From: CAZABG01 sp964483465
GTDB lineage: Bacteria > Chlamydiota > Chlamydiia > Chlamydiales > Parachlamydiaceae
DNA: 6,945 bases
Direction of reading: 5' to 3'
Assembly: GCA_964483465.1 (NCBI GenBank)
Contig: CAZABG010000107.1
Coordinates: forward strand, 1-6,945
Part shown: piece after piece, positions 1 to 6,945 of the stretch
How positions within the stretch are numbered: the first letter of the stretch is position 1
Layout of the letters: each line of letters starts with the position of its first letter
Notes under the pieces: model-generated
Told to the model about the DNA's origin: nothing
Database searches by the model: none
What the model saw: the letters and a program-made list of their open reading frames with translations, nothing else
Position numbers and translations under genes: made by a program

Positions 1-3000
1 ATGGTGTAGTTAATCTCTTCCACAATGTTTCCGAATTTGGCATCGTGCGGCGTACCAAGTTCGCAGGGCATTAACCTCATTCCGTTTGCCGATCGCTTAT
101 AACGGCTAATATGGCTATTCGATAAACATAATGGTAAAAAGACGGTAAACTGATCTTTTAAAAAGGCAACTCTATCGCGTACTTCTGCCGGAGCTTTTTC
201 AAGCTCAGCTAAAACTTCTTCAGACTCTCCCAGGAAATACTTTTCTAAAAGGCGATTACCTTCAGCATATTCTTTTGCGATTTTATTAATAATGGCCTCT
301 CTCTCAATTTCAGGAATATCTCCCTGAAGATTGCTTTCGAGATAAAGCTCTTTTTCATCCAATAACCTTTCGTATAGTTTCGCGCTCTCTTCAAGCATAA
401 AAGAAGCTGGCTCTTCACCTGTTTTGCCCGTGACTGCCATTTGTATGCGATGAACGGGACGATTAGGCTCATCAAACTCATCCATCATTTGATCTTCATT
501 ATTTTTTAGAAGAATCAAGATTTTTCTAAGGCTATCCCAATGCTCAATTTCAAGAGCAGGCAAATCGATACCGGCCTTTTTTAATTCGTTTAATTCATAA
601 CTTAAACTGAAGAACTTTTCTTCTAAAAGAGGCAGTGTTTTGTAATCGGTAATAAGAATACCCTTATCGCGTATCACTCGCAGCAAGTCTTGATAAATTA
701 GGGTAAAACTAGACTTTGTGAAGCCATTAATAGTTGTCGTCGGCTTAAACCGAGGATCGTAACGGAAAGGGAAGACCCGTTTCCTTAACACTTCTCCAAG
801 GAGTTCTTGCATTTGTTGAAGCGTCTGTTTAAAGAGTGTTGGAAGAACCTTCTGCGTTACGAGGTTATTGCCATTCGCTCGCATTAAGGCTCGCACGATA
901 CTAATAAGTTTTGTCTTTCCAGATCCTGTAGGCGCTAAAATTAGGGCGGTGGAATCCTTTAAGACCTGATTTAAGAGATCAAGTTGATCTTTTGCATTCA
1001 GCTTTCGAAAGGTAACAAAACTTAAAACTTCAAAAATGAGCAGTTCGGGATTAGTCATAGGTTCATATTTACGTCCTCTTACTAATATTTCATATATATT
1101 TTTGGGGTCGGACTCTTCGAGAATAGACTGTTTTAATAGCTTTGCATGATTAAGCTTTATTTTAGCGTCGTAGTAAAGAACTAAAGCCGCTTTTAGCTTA
1201 TCTAATTCGCAACTGGCCGGTAAATGCGGCTTTAATGACTGCAAATCATTTTGCAAAAGGGCGAGCATCAAGTCTGTTTCGCTTGCAATCATCTTTCTGC
1301 CGCTTAAAATTGCAAGCTCTTCGGCTTTATCTTCGCTTCGATAAAGAAGGATGTTAATGTTTTTAAGGCTATTTTGCTCTTCTTGAACTAAAAAATGAAT
1401 TTTAGGTTCTATCAAACGAGAAAGAAGAAGATCTTTATGTTTGAATTCAACTTTAATTTTTTTAGGTGAATGATCTTTTAAATAACCGTTGAATTCATCT
1501 ACGGCGGTCTTTTCACATAATTGAGCATTGTCTTCCACTTTTGGCAGAGAAAATGACGCAACAGAATCTTCTTTAATAGTAAAGTAGGTGTTTATGATGT
1601 TTGAATGGAATAGTAAAGGCTCGCTTTCTCCAAAATGAATAACAGAAGGCTTGGGGTCATATGGAGCCGGAACTTCGAACTTGTCGATAAAATCGGGCAA
1701 CGGAATAAACTCCTGATATCGTTTACGCTTTTTAAACTCCGCTTCCGCTTCAGGCTTTATATTCTGGTCAATACGTTTTACAAAATGTTTATAATTCTCT
1801 TTATTTCTTATTATTGATTTTAGATGAGCCGCCACTATCCGTTTAAATTGATCTATAGCTAAAGAGGGAGATTTTTCAAAAATAAACTCAAATTCTTTCA
1901 ACATTTTCTTATTTAAATCACGATCTGAAAATTGAAGCCCCTTATATATTTTATAAGCTAAGTCAATATTTTGAACTATTACAGCCTGCTTCAAAGCCTG
2001 TATTAAAGGGATAACATCTGGCCCGCGAGTAAATTCTTGAGTAATCGGATTTACATTCAATGTAGATGTTTCAATATTGGAAAGAGAGCTTAAAGCGTAG
2101 TCTTTCCATAGTAATCTTGGAGAAACAAATTCCCGAAAGAAATGGATGACTTTTATATTCAGATCAACAAAGGAAGCAATAAGAGAAGGATTGAAAGGAA
2201 TGATTCCTCTTTCCTTTTGGCTAATATACTCAGCTTTAGGAACAATAATTTTGATCGGTTTCGTTTCATCATCGGGAACAAGTCTTAAAGATAAAGGCAA
2301 AATTGGACTTTCGTTTAAATCGAGTCGATAACCTTCATACTCCCCCTTCCCCCTTAACTCACATCCTATTACATCAAATTGTAGATTTAGCAGGGGAAGC
2401 TCGATACGTTCTAAATTTACCCCTTTTGCAAAGCCTAAAATTTGCGCCTTATCTTCAAATAAACCTAATCTATCTATCAATGGATGATCGATCTTATTGC
2501 CTGAAACAACCTGCCACGGCCCCGTATCATCTCTTTTATCCAAAATGGATCGAATTTGCCCTACTTGAATCTCGATAACAAAATTGATTTCATATTCTTC
2601 ATTTAAAGAATACAGCTTATTCGGTTCAGAGGGATTGACATATAAATTTCTAAAAACAAATGGGATGCCAGGCGGCCTTAAATCCTCGATCCGGCCTTTT
2701 AAAAAGTTGATAATTTTATTTAGCTTAGCGAAAGAAAATAGAGGCGGCTCCATTATAGATTCTATTGCGTTTTGAATATCTTCATTTAAATCCTGACTGT
2801 TTGGATGTATAAATTTACTGTTGTCAATTTGCTCGACTAAGCCATCAAAACCTTTCATTTTTCTATAAACATGAACATCTCCTTTAGAAGAAATTTCTAT
2901 CTGGATATAGTGCTCTTTAGTTTGAATTTTATATACTTTTCTATCTTCGATTAAAGCGGTATCCACAGTCATTTTCTCATTTCGAACATCTTTAATTTGT

Positions 3001-5309
3001 GGTAAATTCAAGAGCTCATCTGGCCAATCGGGTTTTCGTTCAATAATATTCAGCGAATCGTATATTGCATCTATCCTACGTTTTATAAAACTATCACGCA
3101 TTGGATCGCACTTAAGCTTGGCTAAAGGATGAGCTATGATATACTGATATTGCTCGATTATTTCTTTAGAATCTTCCGGTGTAAATTTTCTTTGATTTAG
3201 CTTTTTGAAGATATTAAGAGTATAAATCTGATTAAGGACTCTTTCTTTTGGCAAATTCTTTAAATCATATTCTTTGAAGGGATGATTGTAGCCCATCCGA
3301 TCATAATAGATTTTTAGCTTCTCATGCATTTCCAAGAAAAAGAGCTGTTTATCAATATCATCTTTATATTGCTCAATTTTTCTTTCGACCCACCCTGGCA
3401 GTTCGTCTTTAAAAATATTGTTCTTGCAAAGCGTTTCTTGCAACGTTACTTGGAAAAACAGATTGGATATATAATTTAAAATTTCGGGATTATCAAGCAG
3501 GTGGGGTCGTTTATCAATGTAGTCTACAATCTGTGTCTGACCAGAAGTAGAGCGTGACATAAAAAAGAGGGCTTGTAGATCTTCTTTTGAAAAAGTCGAA
3601 AAAAAAGCTGCAGGCGATTGGCCTTCGTCAACAAGCGATTCGTTGTAGCGATTCATTAAAAATTCTGCAACGGCCTCAGGATTATCCATGATCGCCTCTT
3701 CGGTCATCATGCCAAGGGCCCGTTTATCGTCAATCTTGCTAAATTCTTCTGTATTACGGTACTTATATTCAAAGGCATATTTCGTAAAAAGGGCCCTAAG
3801 AAAGGGATTTGAAAGCGGCTTTTTAAATTTTAAAGCATCTTCAATTTTTGGTGATTTTATTAAACTCACTAATGATATGTATTCGGAATACTTAGGATTA
3901 TATTCTTCGGAATCCATAAAAAAGCTTCTAGGAAAAGAGCGTTGCTCAGAGAGAAGCTTTAATTGATTAAAGTCGAAAACATAATGAGGATTGATTTCCG
4001 TGGAATTTCGTATATTTATAAAAAATTCCCACTCACTATATACATGACCTATCAAATATTTCATGATCATATCAAATTCATATAACAGTGATTCTTTATC
4101 GAATATAATTTGTAAAATACCAAATAGCTTTGCAAAGGCTAGAATATAGTCAGGATCTTCAGCTTTTTCCAAATTTTTGTAAGTTTCGGCAATTTTTACG
4201 ATTTCTTTAGTAATTTTTTCTTTTCCTTCTGAAGTAAGATGGAATAAAAAATGATTGAATCTCCAAACTTTTCCTTCAAAAATGTCAAAGTCGATCGACA
4301 TAATCTTTTCGACGTCAAAAGGCCCTTCCAACATCTTAATTAAATCATCTTCATTATCAATTGGATTAAAAAGAGTAACTGTATCTTTTGGTATTTCTAC
4401 AACAGGATCGAGGTTTTCATCATCATCCCACTTTACAGGAACTGGCCCTATTTTTAATGGATTTTTGAAATAATTCCGCATACTATCGGGCGGAATTTTT
4501 GGAAATGAAGTGTGTTTGTCAGAAATTCTTTCTAAAGCATCCTGAACTACATGTAATTGAGGGATTAAAGCATCCCGCTCTTCTTTTGTAATTTTACCTT
4601 TTTCAAAAGCTTCTAGCATCTCTCTCGATGCTGATCTTAGCAAGCTATTTAATGCGGTGTAGGTTTCAGGATCATCTAAGATACCGTGGCTAAATTCTTG
4701 ATAAAGATCGGCAAGATCGGCTAATACGACTTTGAGCTTTAAAGGCTCTTCCTTTTTATCAACGATGTTTTTAACGAGTTTCCAAGTGGATTTAACTTTT
4801 GTGCGAGTGAGTTTTTTTTCTGATTTAATAGCAGAAAGGTCTTTTACTTCGTTTCCATCTATTAAATCACATAATTGGGAGTAAGAAACATCTTTATAAC
4901 GGGTTGTAAAACGGTAAGTATTTCCATCTTTCTTAATTTTTGTATGGACTATATGAATAACGTAATTACTTCCATCAGCTTCAACCGCGCCGTAATTTTC
5001 ATTAAAGGAAACTAGGCGCGCTTCGCCTTTCTTGAGTTCACGCAATTTCTGCTTATCATTTTCAAAAGGAATATTGTTGTTAGCGAGTTTTAAGGCACGG
5101 CTTATAAAGCGGGCTTTATCTAAAGAGTTCCCCTCTAATGAGCATTGATCGAGAAGAGCAGCTCTTCCGATTAATTCGTCACGATTAGCAGGAACAAACC
5201 AACGTTTAATATAAAAAAGAATCGATTTAATTCTCTTTAATAAGCTATTTTCAATCGAAATAGATCGATATTTATGCAAATGAGAATCGATTAATAAAGA
5301 AGTCTTCAT
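1..5309 (-). CDS. Giant DUF3638/DUF3645-family P-loop ATPase, helicase-like (gene B; 3' end beyond window)
   Basis: I read this frame codon by codon from the ATG at 5309-5307 to the window edge. It gives 1,769 residues with no stop, so the gene is partial at its C-terminus. An in-frame TGA at 5333-5331 and no other ATG between fix the start; no Shine-Dalgarno sequence precedes it. Residues 1 to about 900 are charged, mostly helical-looking and unrecognised, with no signal peptide or obvious membrane segment. Residues about 930-1010 look beta-rich. NPELLIFE (from residue 1420) precedes motif I, APTGSGKT (1459-1466, Lys1465). Next comes LVTQKVLPTLFKQT, typical of DUF3638. DEFD (1610-1613) is a plausible motif II. 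FGNIVEEINYT (1759-1769) resembles the start of DUF3645. The family occurs in fungi, other eukaryotes and Chlamydia-like bacteria. ATP binding is well supported, but helicase activity and substrate are inference. Its own promoter lies directly upstream. An intact frame this long argues for active selection. Confidence 0.88.
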   Translation of the reverse strand, partial: MKTSLLIDSHLHKYRSISIENSLLKRIKSILFYIKRWFVPANRDELIGRAALLDQCSLEGNSLDKARFISRALKLANNNIPFENDKQKLRELKKGEARLVSFNENYGAVEADGSNYVIHIVHTKIKKDGNTYRFTTRYKDVSYSQLCDLIDGNEVKDLSAIKSEKKLTRTKVKSTWKLVKNIVDKKEEPLKLKVVLADLADLYQEFSHGILDDPETYTALNSLLRSASREMLEAFEKGKITKEERDALIPQLHVVQDALERISDKHTSFPKIPPDSMRNYFKNPLKIGPVPVKWDDDENLDPVVEIPKDTVTLFNPIDNEDDLIKMLEGPFDVEKIMSIDFDIFEGKVWRFNHFLFHLTSEGKEKITKEIVKIAETYKNLEKAEDPDYILAFAKLFGILQIIFDKESLLYEFDMIMKYLIGHVYSEWEFFINIRNSTEINPHYVFDFNQLKLLSEQRSFPRSFFMDSEEYNPKYSEYISLVSLIKSPKIEDALKFKKPLSNPFLRALFTKYAFEYKYRNTEEFSKIDDKRALGMMTEEAIMDNPEAVAEFLMNRYNESLVDEGQSPAAFFSTFSKEDLQALFFMSRSTSGQTQIVDYIDKRPHLLDNPEILNYISNLFFQVTLQETLCKNNIFKDELPGWVERKIEQYKDDIDKQLFFLEMHEKLKIYYDRMGYNHPFKEYDLKNLPKERVLNQIYTLNIFKKLNQRKFTPEDSKEIIEQYQYIIAHPLAKLKCDPMRDSFIKRRIDAIYDSLNIIERKPDWPDELLNLPQIKDVRNEKMTVDTALIEDRKVYKIQTKEHYIQIEISSKGDVHVYRKMKGFDGLVEQIDNSKFIHPNSQDLNEDIQNAIESIMEPPLFSFAKLNKIINFLKGRIEDLRPPGIPFVFRNLYVNPSEPNKLYSLNEEYEINFVIEIQVGQIRSILDKRDDTGPWQVVSGNKIDHPLIDRLGLFEDKAQILGFAKGVNLERIELPLLNLQFDVIGCELRGKGEYEGYRLDLNESPILPLSLRLVPDDETKPIKIIVPKAEYISQKERGIIPFNPSLIASFVDLNIKVIHFFREFVSPRLLWKDYALSSLSNIETSTLNVNPITQEFTRGPDVIPLIQALKQAVIVQNIDLAYKIYKGLQFSDRDLNKKMLKEFEFIFEKSPSLAIDQFKRIVAAHLKSIIRNKENYKHFVKRIDQNIKPEAEAEFKKRKRYQEFIPLPDFIDKFEVPAPYDPKPSVIHFGESEPLLFHSNIINTYFTIKEDSVASFSLPKVEDNAQLCEKTAVDEFNGYLKDHSPKKIKVEFKHKDLLLSRLIEPKIHFLVQEEQNSLKNINILLYRSEDKAEELAILSGRKMIASETDLMLALLQNDLQSLKPHLPASCELDKLKAALVLYYDAKIKLNHAKLLKQSILEESDPKNIYEILVRGRKYEPMTNPELLIFEVLSFVTFRKLNAKDQLDLLNQVLKDSTALILAPTGSGKTKLISIVRALMRANGNNLVTQKVLPTLFKQTLQQMQELLGEVLRKRVFPFRYDPRFKPTTTINGFTKSSFTLIYQDLLRVIRDKGILITDYKTLPLLEEKFFSLSYELNELKKAGIDLPALEIEHWDSLRKILILLKNNEDQMMDEFDEPNRPVHRIQMAVTGKTGEEPASFMLEESAKLYERLLDEKELYLESNLQGDIPEIEREAIINKIAKEYAEGNRLLEKYFLGESEEVLAELEKAPAEVRDRVAFLKDQFTVFLPLCLSNSHISRYKRSANGMRLMPCELGTPHDAKFGNIVEEINYT

Positions 5310-5316
5310 TAATACT

Positions 5317-5346
5317 ATTATATCATGAAATCATTCGAGCATTCAA
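5317..5346 (-). promoter_or_regulatory. Sigma-70 type extended -10 promoter for gene B, predicted (nearly) leaderless
   Basis: Read on the minus strand, TTGAAT (5346-5341; 4 of 6 match to TTGACA) is followed by an 18-bp spacer. A perfect TATAAT (5322-5317) follows, preceded by TG one base upstream, giving the extended -10 TGATATAAT. Transcription would normally start about 7 bases downstream of the -10, at 5310 or 5309. That is at the A of the gene B start codon or next to it. The message would then have little or no 5' leader, which fits the absence of a Shine-Dalgarno sequence. The surrounding region is very AT-rich, so chance hexamers are possible, but the extended -10 and its position make this a good candidate. 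Confidence 0.6.
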
Positions 5347-5381
5347 TTAGAGTTAAATCATTGAATATTAATACTCTAAAA

Positions 5382-5549
5382 TTAGATTAACTTTTCTTGA
5401 ACCATAAGTTCGGCATTAAGGATGCCCCCTCCTGGCGCCCCTCTTACGGTTTTGTGGCTAAGGATATTAAATTTAAAGTCGAATATATTACAGGGGCGAA
5501 GGCGTCCAATATGAACGACAGGCTCTATCATAATGTCCTCTAAAAGACT
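5382..5549 (-). pseudogene. asd: C-terminal remnant of aspartate-semialdehyde dehydrogenase (asd)
   Basis: Between stops, the minus strand reads 55 codons ending with TAA at 5384-5382. The peptide contains HIGRLRPC, then FKF, then LSHKTVRGAPGGGILNAEL. This pattern is characteristic of the C-terminal end of aspartate-semialdehyde dehydrogenase, where related enzymes usually have GRLR followed by LxHNTxRGAAGAxxLNAEL. That enzyme reduces aspartyl-phosphate in the lysine/diaminopimelate and threonine pathway. Everything upstream, including the NADP-binding domain and the catalytic Cys, is missing, and a TGA at 5552-5550 closes the frame. The usual Asn is Lys here and GAAGAA has become GAPGGG, which fits decay. 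Local GC near 5401-5460 is about 55%, above its surroundings. A start at ATG 5531-5529, with AGAGGA four bases before it, could in principle yield a 49-residue peptide, but a relic is more likely. Confidence 0.72.
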
Positions 5550-5564
5550 TCACTCGAAAGAGGA
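5536..5564. repeat. Short inverted repeat, possible hairpin
   Basis: TCCTCT (5536-5541) pairs with AGAGGA (5559-5564) across 17 bases. The intervening part has a further weak TTC/GAA pairing. It lies between the stop of gene A and the asd remnant. No T-run follows on either strand, so it is not a standard rho-independent terminator. On the minus strand its AGAGGA arm lies just before the ATG at 5531 and could hide it. It could also be chance. Confidence 0.3.
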
Positions 5565-5600
5565 TAAGATAATCGGTCAAAAAATTATGTGAAAGAAAAC

Positions 5601-6945
5601 TTATTTAACGATCGATTCAAACAATTTTCCTAGCTGAGAACCTGGAAAACGGTCTTTATCGACTTCGCGATTTCGTAAAATCGTGTTGAAGAAGAAGTTT
5701 AATATCTCTTTGGGCTTATTTTTCTCAAGCCATTTTTTAAGCATGAAAAGCTCTCTTTCCCTATATCCTTCAATTCTTCCGTCAAGAAATTTGACTTGGG
5801 CAAAGAGATTATTAAAGTCGTCATTGTCAATATCTTTTCGCCACGTATCTTGCTGATAGCTTTCAAGCACTTGATCGCGATCGAGGTCATAAATAAAACC
5901 TTCCTGATTCAGATAATGTGGTCCGGCATAAGTAAAGTCAATTCGATCCTCAATCTTAATCCAATAAGTCCCTAGACTTGGATGTTTTGTTACATGCAAA
6001 CAATTAACTCGAAACATAGAAGAACTAAATATTTTTCTAGCATTTGGATAGGCATTTTCTTGCGGTTGAAATCTGCCTTTTAAATCTATTCGGTAATCAA
6101 ATGCCCGATGTATGTCACTTGCGCTTACACCTATTGCTACCTTACGTCCAACATATATCCGATCTTCATTTCTTAATTTCTGCGTATCGAGTTCAAGCTC
6201 AAACTCTTGTTCCTGCTCTTGTTCCATCTCAAGCTCATCTTCTAACTCAACTTCTATTTCGGTTTCAGGAGCGCTAGATGCGACTTTATCCATTAGCTTT
6301 TTTCTTAGATTTTCGGGGTATGAAGTTAAAGTCAACTTACCGTACGCGGAATCAAGCTTTAGCTCTTTTGCCCTTTCGACTTTCTTATCGCGGTGCTTTT
6401 CTAACTCCTTAATGGGATCGCTATCAATCAAAGTCAAATGCTTATGTTTATCATAATAGGAACCGGCATCTTTGTAATTTTTTGCAGGTTCTGTGATAAA
6501 TTCATTCTGAACCCCGTCAAACTGATCTAAATAGGCGTCTATATTCTCAATAGGCAGAAGTTTCATTTTAAGTTCAGATCTTATAATGTTATCCGCCTCA
6601 AGTTTCTTTGAATCGAAAAGATCTTTTGCCCTTTTTCGAGCCTGAAAGCGAACTTTTGTCTGTAAAAGATCTCTGACGCTCTTCATTTCCGGATTATACT
6701 TCGAACGGGCTATGCGGATTTTTTGCCCTTCAAGGCGCATCCTGCCTTCTTGCTGGTTCAGCTGTTCAAGTGTTCCTTTGCTGTTAACCGTAAGAAGAGC
6801 CGTAGCTCCAGGCTTAAACTTTCTATCGGTTCCACGCGTATAGGCCTGAGCAAAATAGAACTTATCTTTATCGGCATCGATAATATCTCCATTTTCATCG
6901 TGATAGGCAGAGCTAAAAATAGTTCCAACTTGAATAGGCTTAACC
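5601..6945 (-). CDS. C-terminal part of a giant helicase-like DUF3638-family protein (gene A; 5' end beyond window)
   Basis: The frame is open from the window edge to the TAA at 5603-5601, giving 447 visible residues numbered here from the edge. The first ATG inside the window (6740) lies within the conserved core and is not the real start. FYFAQAYTRGTD (29-40) followed by GATALLTVN and then LNQQEGRMRLEGQ (62-74) matches the family pattern of TRGTD, a hydrophobic strand and QAxMRMRxLGxGQ. These correspond to motifs V and VI of a superfamily-2 helicase core. The rest is a highly charged, mostly helical extension. It contains a Glu-x tract (227-251) and ends in KLFESIVK. Gene B, 291 bases downstream on the same strand, carries the N-terminal half of the same kind of core, so the pair is probably a tandem duplication. 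Cytoplasmic or host-targeted location cannot be told from this part. The exact biochemical role is unknown. Confidence 0.85.
   Translation of the reverse strand, partial: VKPIQVGTIFSSAYHDENGDIIDADKDKFYFAQAYTRGTDRKFKPGATALLTVNSKGTLEQLNQQEGRMRLEGQKIRIARSKYNPEMKSVRDLLQTKVRFQARKRAKDLFDSKKLEADNIIRSELKMKLLPIENIDAYLDQFDGVQNEFITEPAKNYKDAGSYYDKHKHLTLIDSDPIKELEKHRDKKVERAKELKLDSAYGKLTLTSYPENLRKKLMDKVASSAPETEIEVELEDELEMEQEQEQEFELELDTQKLRNEDRIYVGRKVAIGVSASDIHRAFDYRIDLKGRFQPQENAYPNARKIFSSSMFRVNCLHVTKHPSLGTYWIKIEDRIDFTYAGPHYLNQEGFIYDLDRDQVLESYQQDTWRKDIDNDDFNNLFAQVKFLDGRIEGYRERELFMLKKWLEKNKPKEILNFFFNTILRNREVDKDRFPGSQLGKLFESIVK
6192..6266 (-). repeat. Strict (Glu-x)13 low-complexity tract in gene A
   Basis: Twenty-five codons in gene A encode Glu at every odd position (13 Glu). 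The alternate residues are T, I, V, L, D, L, M, Q, Q, Q, F and L. The DNA shows matching 6-base periodicity (GAG/GAA every second codon), including a short run of Glu-Gln repeats. This suggests growth by hexanucleotide slippage. The tract is probably a flexible acidic linker, or a strand with one fully acidic face, between the post-core region and the C-terminal domain that starts at RIYVGRKVA. Confidence 0.85.

Larger units (their letters stand above)
5310..5600. other. Spacer between genes A and B
   Basis: This 291-bp gap has no intact gene. It holds the inverted repeat at 5536-5564, the asd remnant at 5382-5549 and the gene B promoter at 5317-5346. A 9-bp direct repeat, ATTAATACT, occurs at 5308-5316 and 5367-5375, flanking the promoter. 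No convincing terminator follows gene A. A run of six T on the minus strand (about 5577-5582) has no stem before it. Confidence 0.7.

Noticed and set aside
245..481. Minus-strand 78-codon frame
   Set aside because: It lies entirely inside gene B in another frame, where gene B is conserved (candidate motif II at 1610-1613).
1635..4473. Several plus-strand frames of 60-92 codons (at 1635, 2146, 2303, 2584, 3688 and 4255)
   Set aside because: All are antisense to the uninterrupted frame of gene B. None shows recognisable motifs or hydrophobic patterns beyond those expected from reversed codons.
3483..4673. Recurring D-P-E/D helix-start motifs in gene B (about residues 213, 385, 542 and 606) as a solenoid repeat
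   Set aside because: The spacing is irregular and the similarity does not extend beyond a few residues, so it may be ordinary helix capping.
5536..5582. Rho-independent terminator after gene A
   Set aside because: The inverted repeat lies downstream of the T-run in the direction of transcription and is not followed by one. The stem is only 6 bp with a 17-base loop.
6112..6456. Plus-strand Ser-rich open frame of 114 codons
   Set aside because: It is the antisense of the Glu-x tract of gene A (GAG/GAA read backwards gives CTC/TTC and, in a shifted frame, TCT/TCA serines). It has no family resemblance or ribosome site.

Overview
The window is AT-rich and compact. Every gene I can support lies on the minus strand, so on the strand as given it reads right to left. 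Two very large genes dominate and both run off the window. The sequence features suggest a bacterium of the environmental Chlamydiota type (Parachlamydia, Waddlia or Simkania relatives). The reasons are the protein family, the low GC content and an aspartate-semialdehyde dehydrogenase relic. This placement is an inference from recalled family features, not a database result.

Layout, in direction of transcription. (1) 6945 to 5601 is the C-terminal 447 codons of a large protein (gene A). It enters with the last motifs of a superfamily-2 helicase-like core (YTRGTD, then QQEGRMR). It continues with a long C-terminal extension containing a strictly alternating Glu-x tract. (2) 5600 to 5310 is a 291-bp spacer. 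It holds a short inverted repeat, then a 55-codon remnant that reads as the C-terminal end of aspartate-semialdehyde dehydrogenase (asd), then a strong extended -10 promoter. (3) 5309 to beyond position 1 is an uninterrupted reading frame of at least 1,769 codons (gene B). It has a long N-terminal region, a helicase-type motif I (APTGSGKT) and a possible motif II (DEFD). At the window edge it reaches a segment resembling DUF3645, so it belongs to the DUF3638/DUF3645 family.

Gene A ends in the C-terminal half of the type of core that gene B begins. The simplest reading is two tandem copies of the same giant ATPase family separated by a decayed piece of asd. The visible parts of A and B do not overlap in the protein, so their paralogy is inferred and not shown. 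No biochemical function is established for the family as far as I know. The motifs support an ATP-dependent, helicase-like machine but not a particular substrate.

No tRNA, rRNA, CRISPR array, insertion sequence or convincing rho-independent terminator was seen. Frames on the plus strand are shadows of genes A and B.
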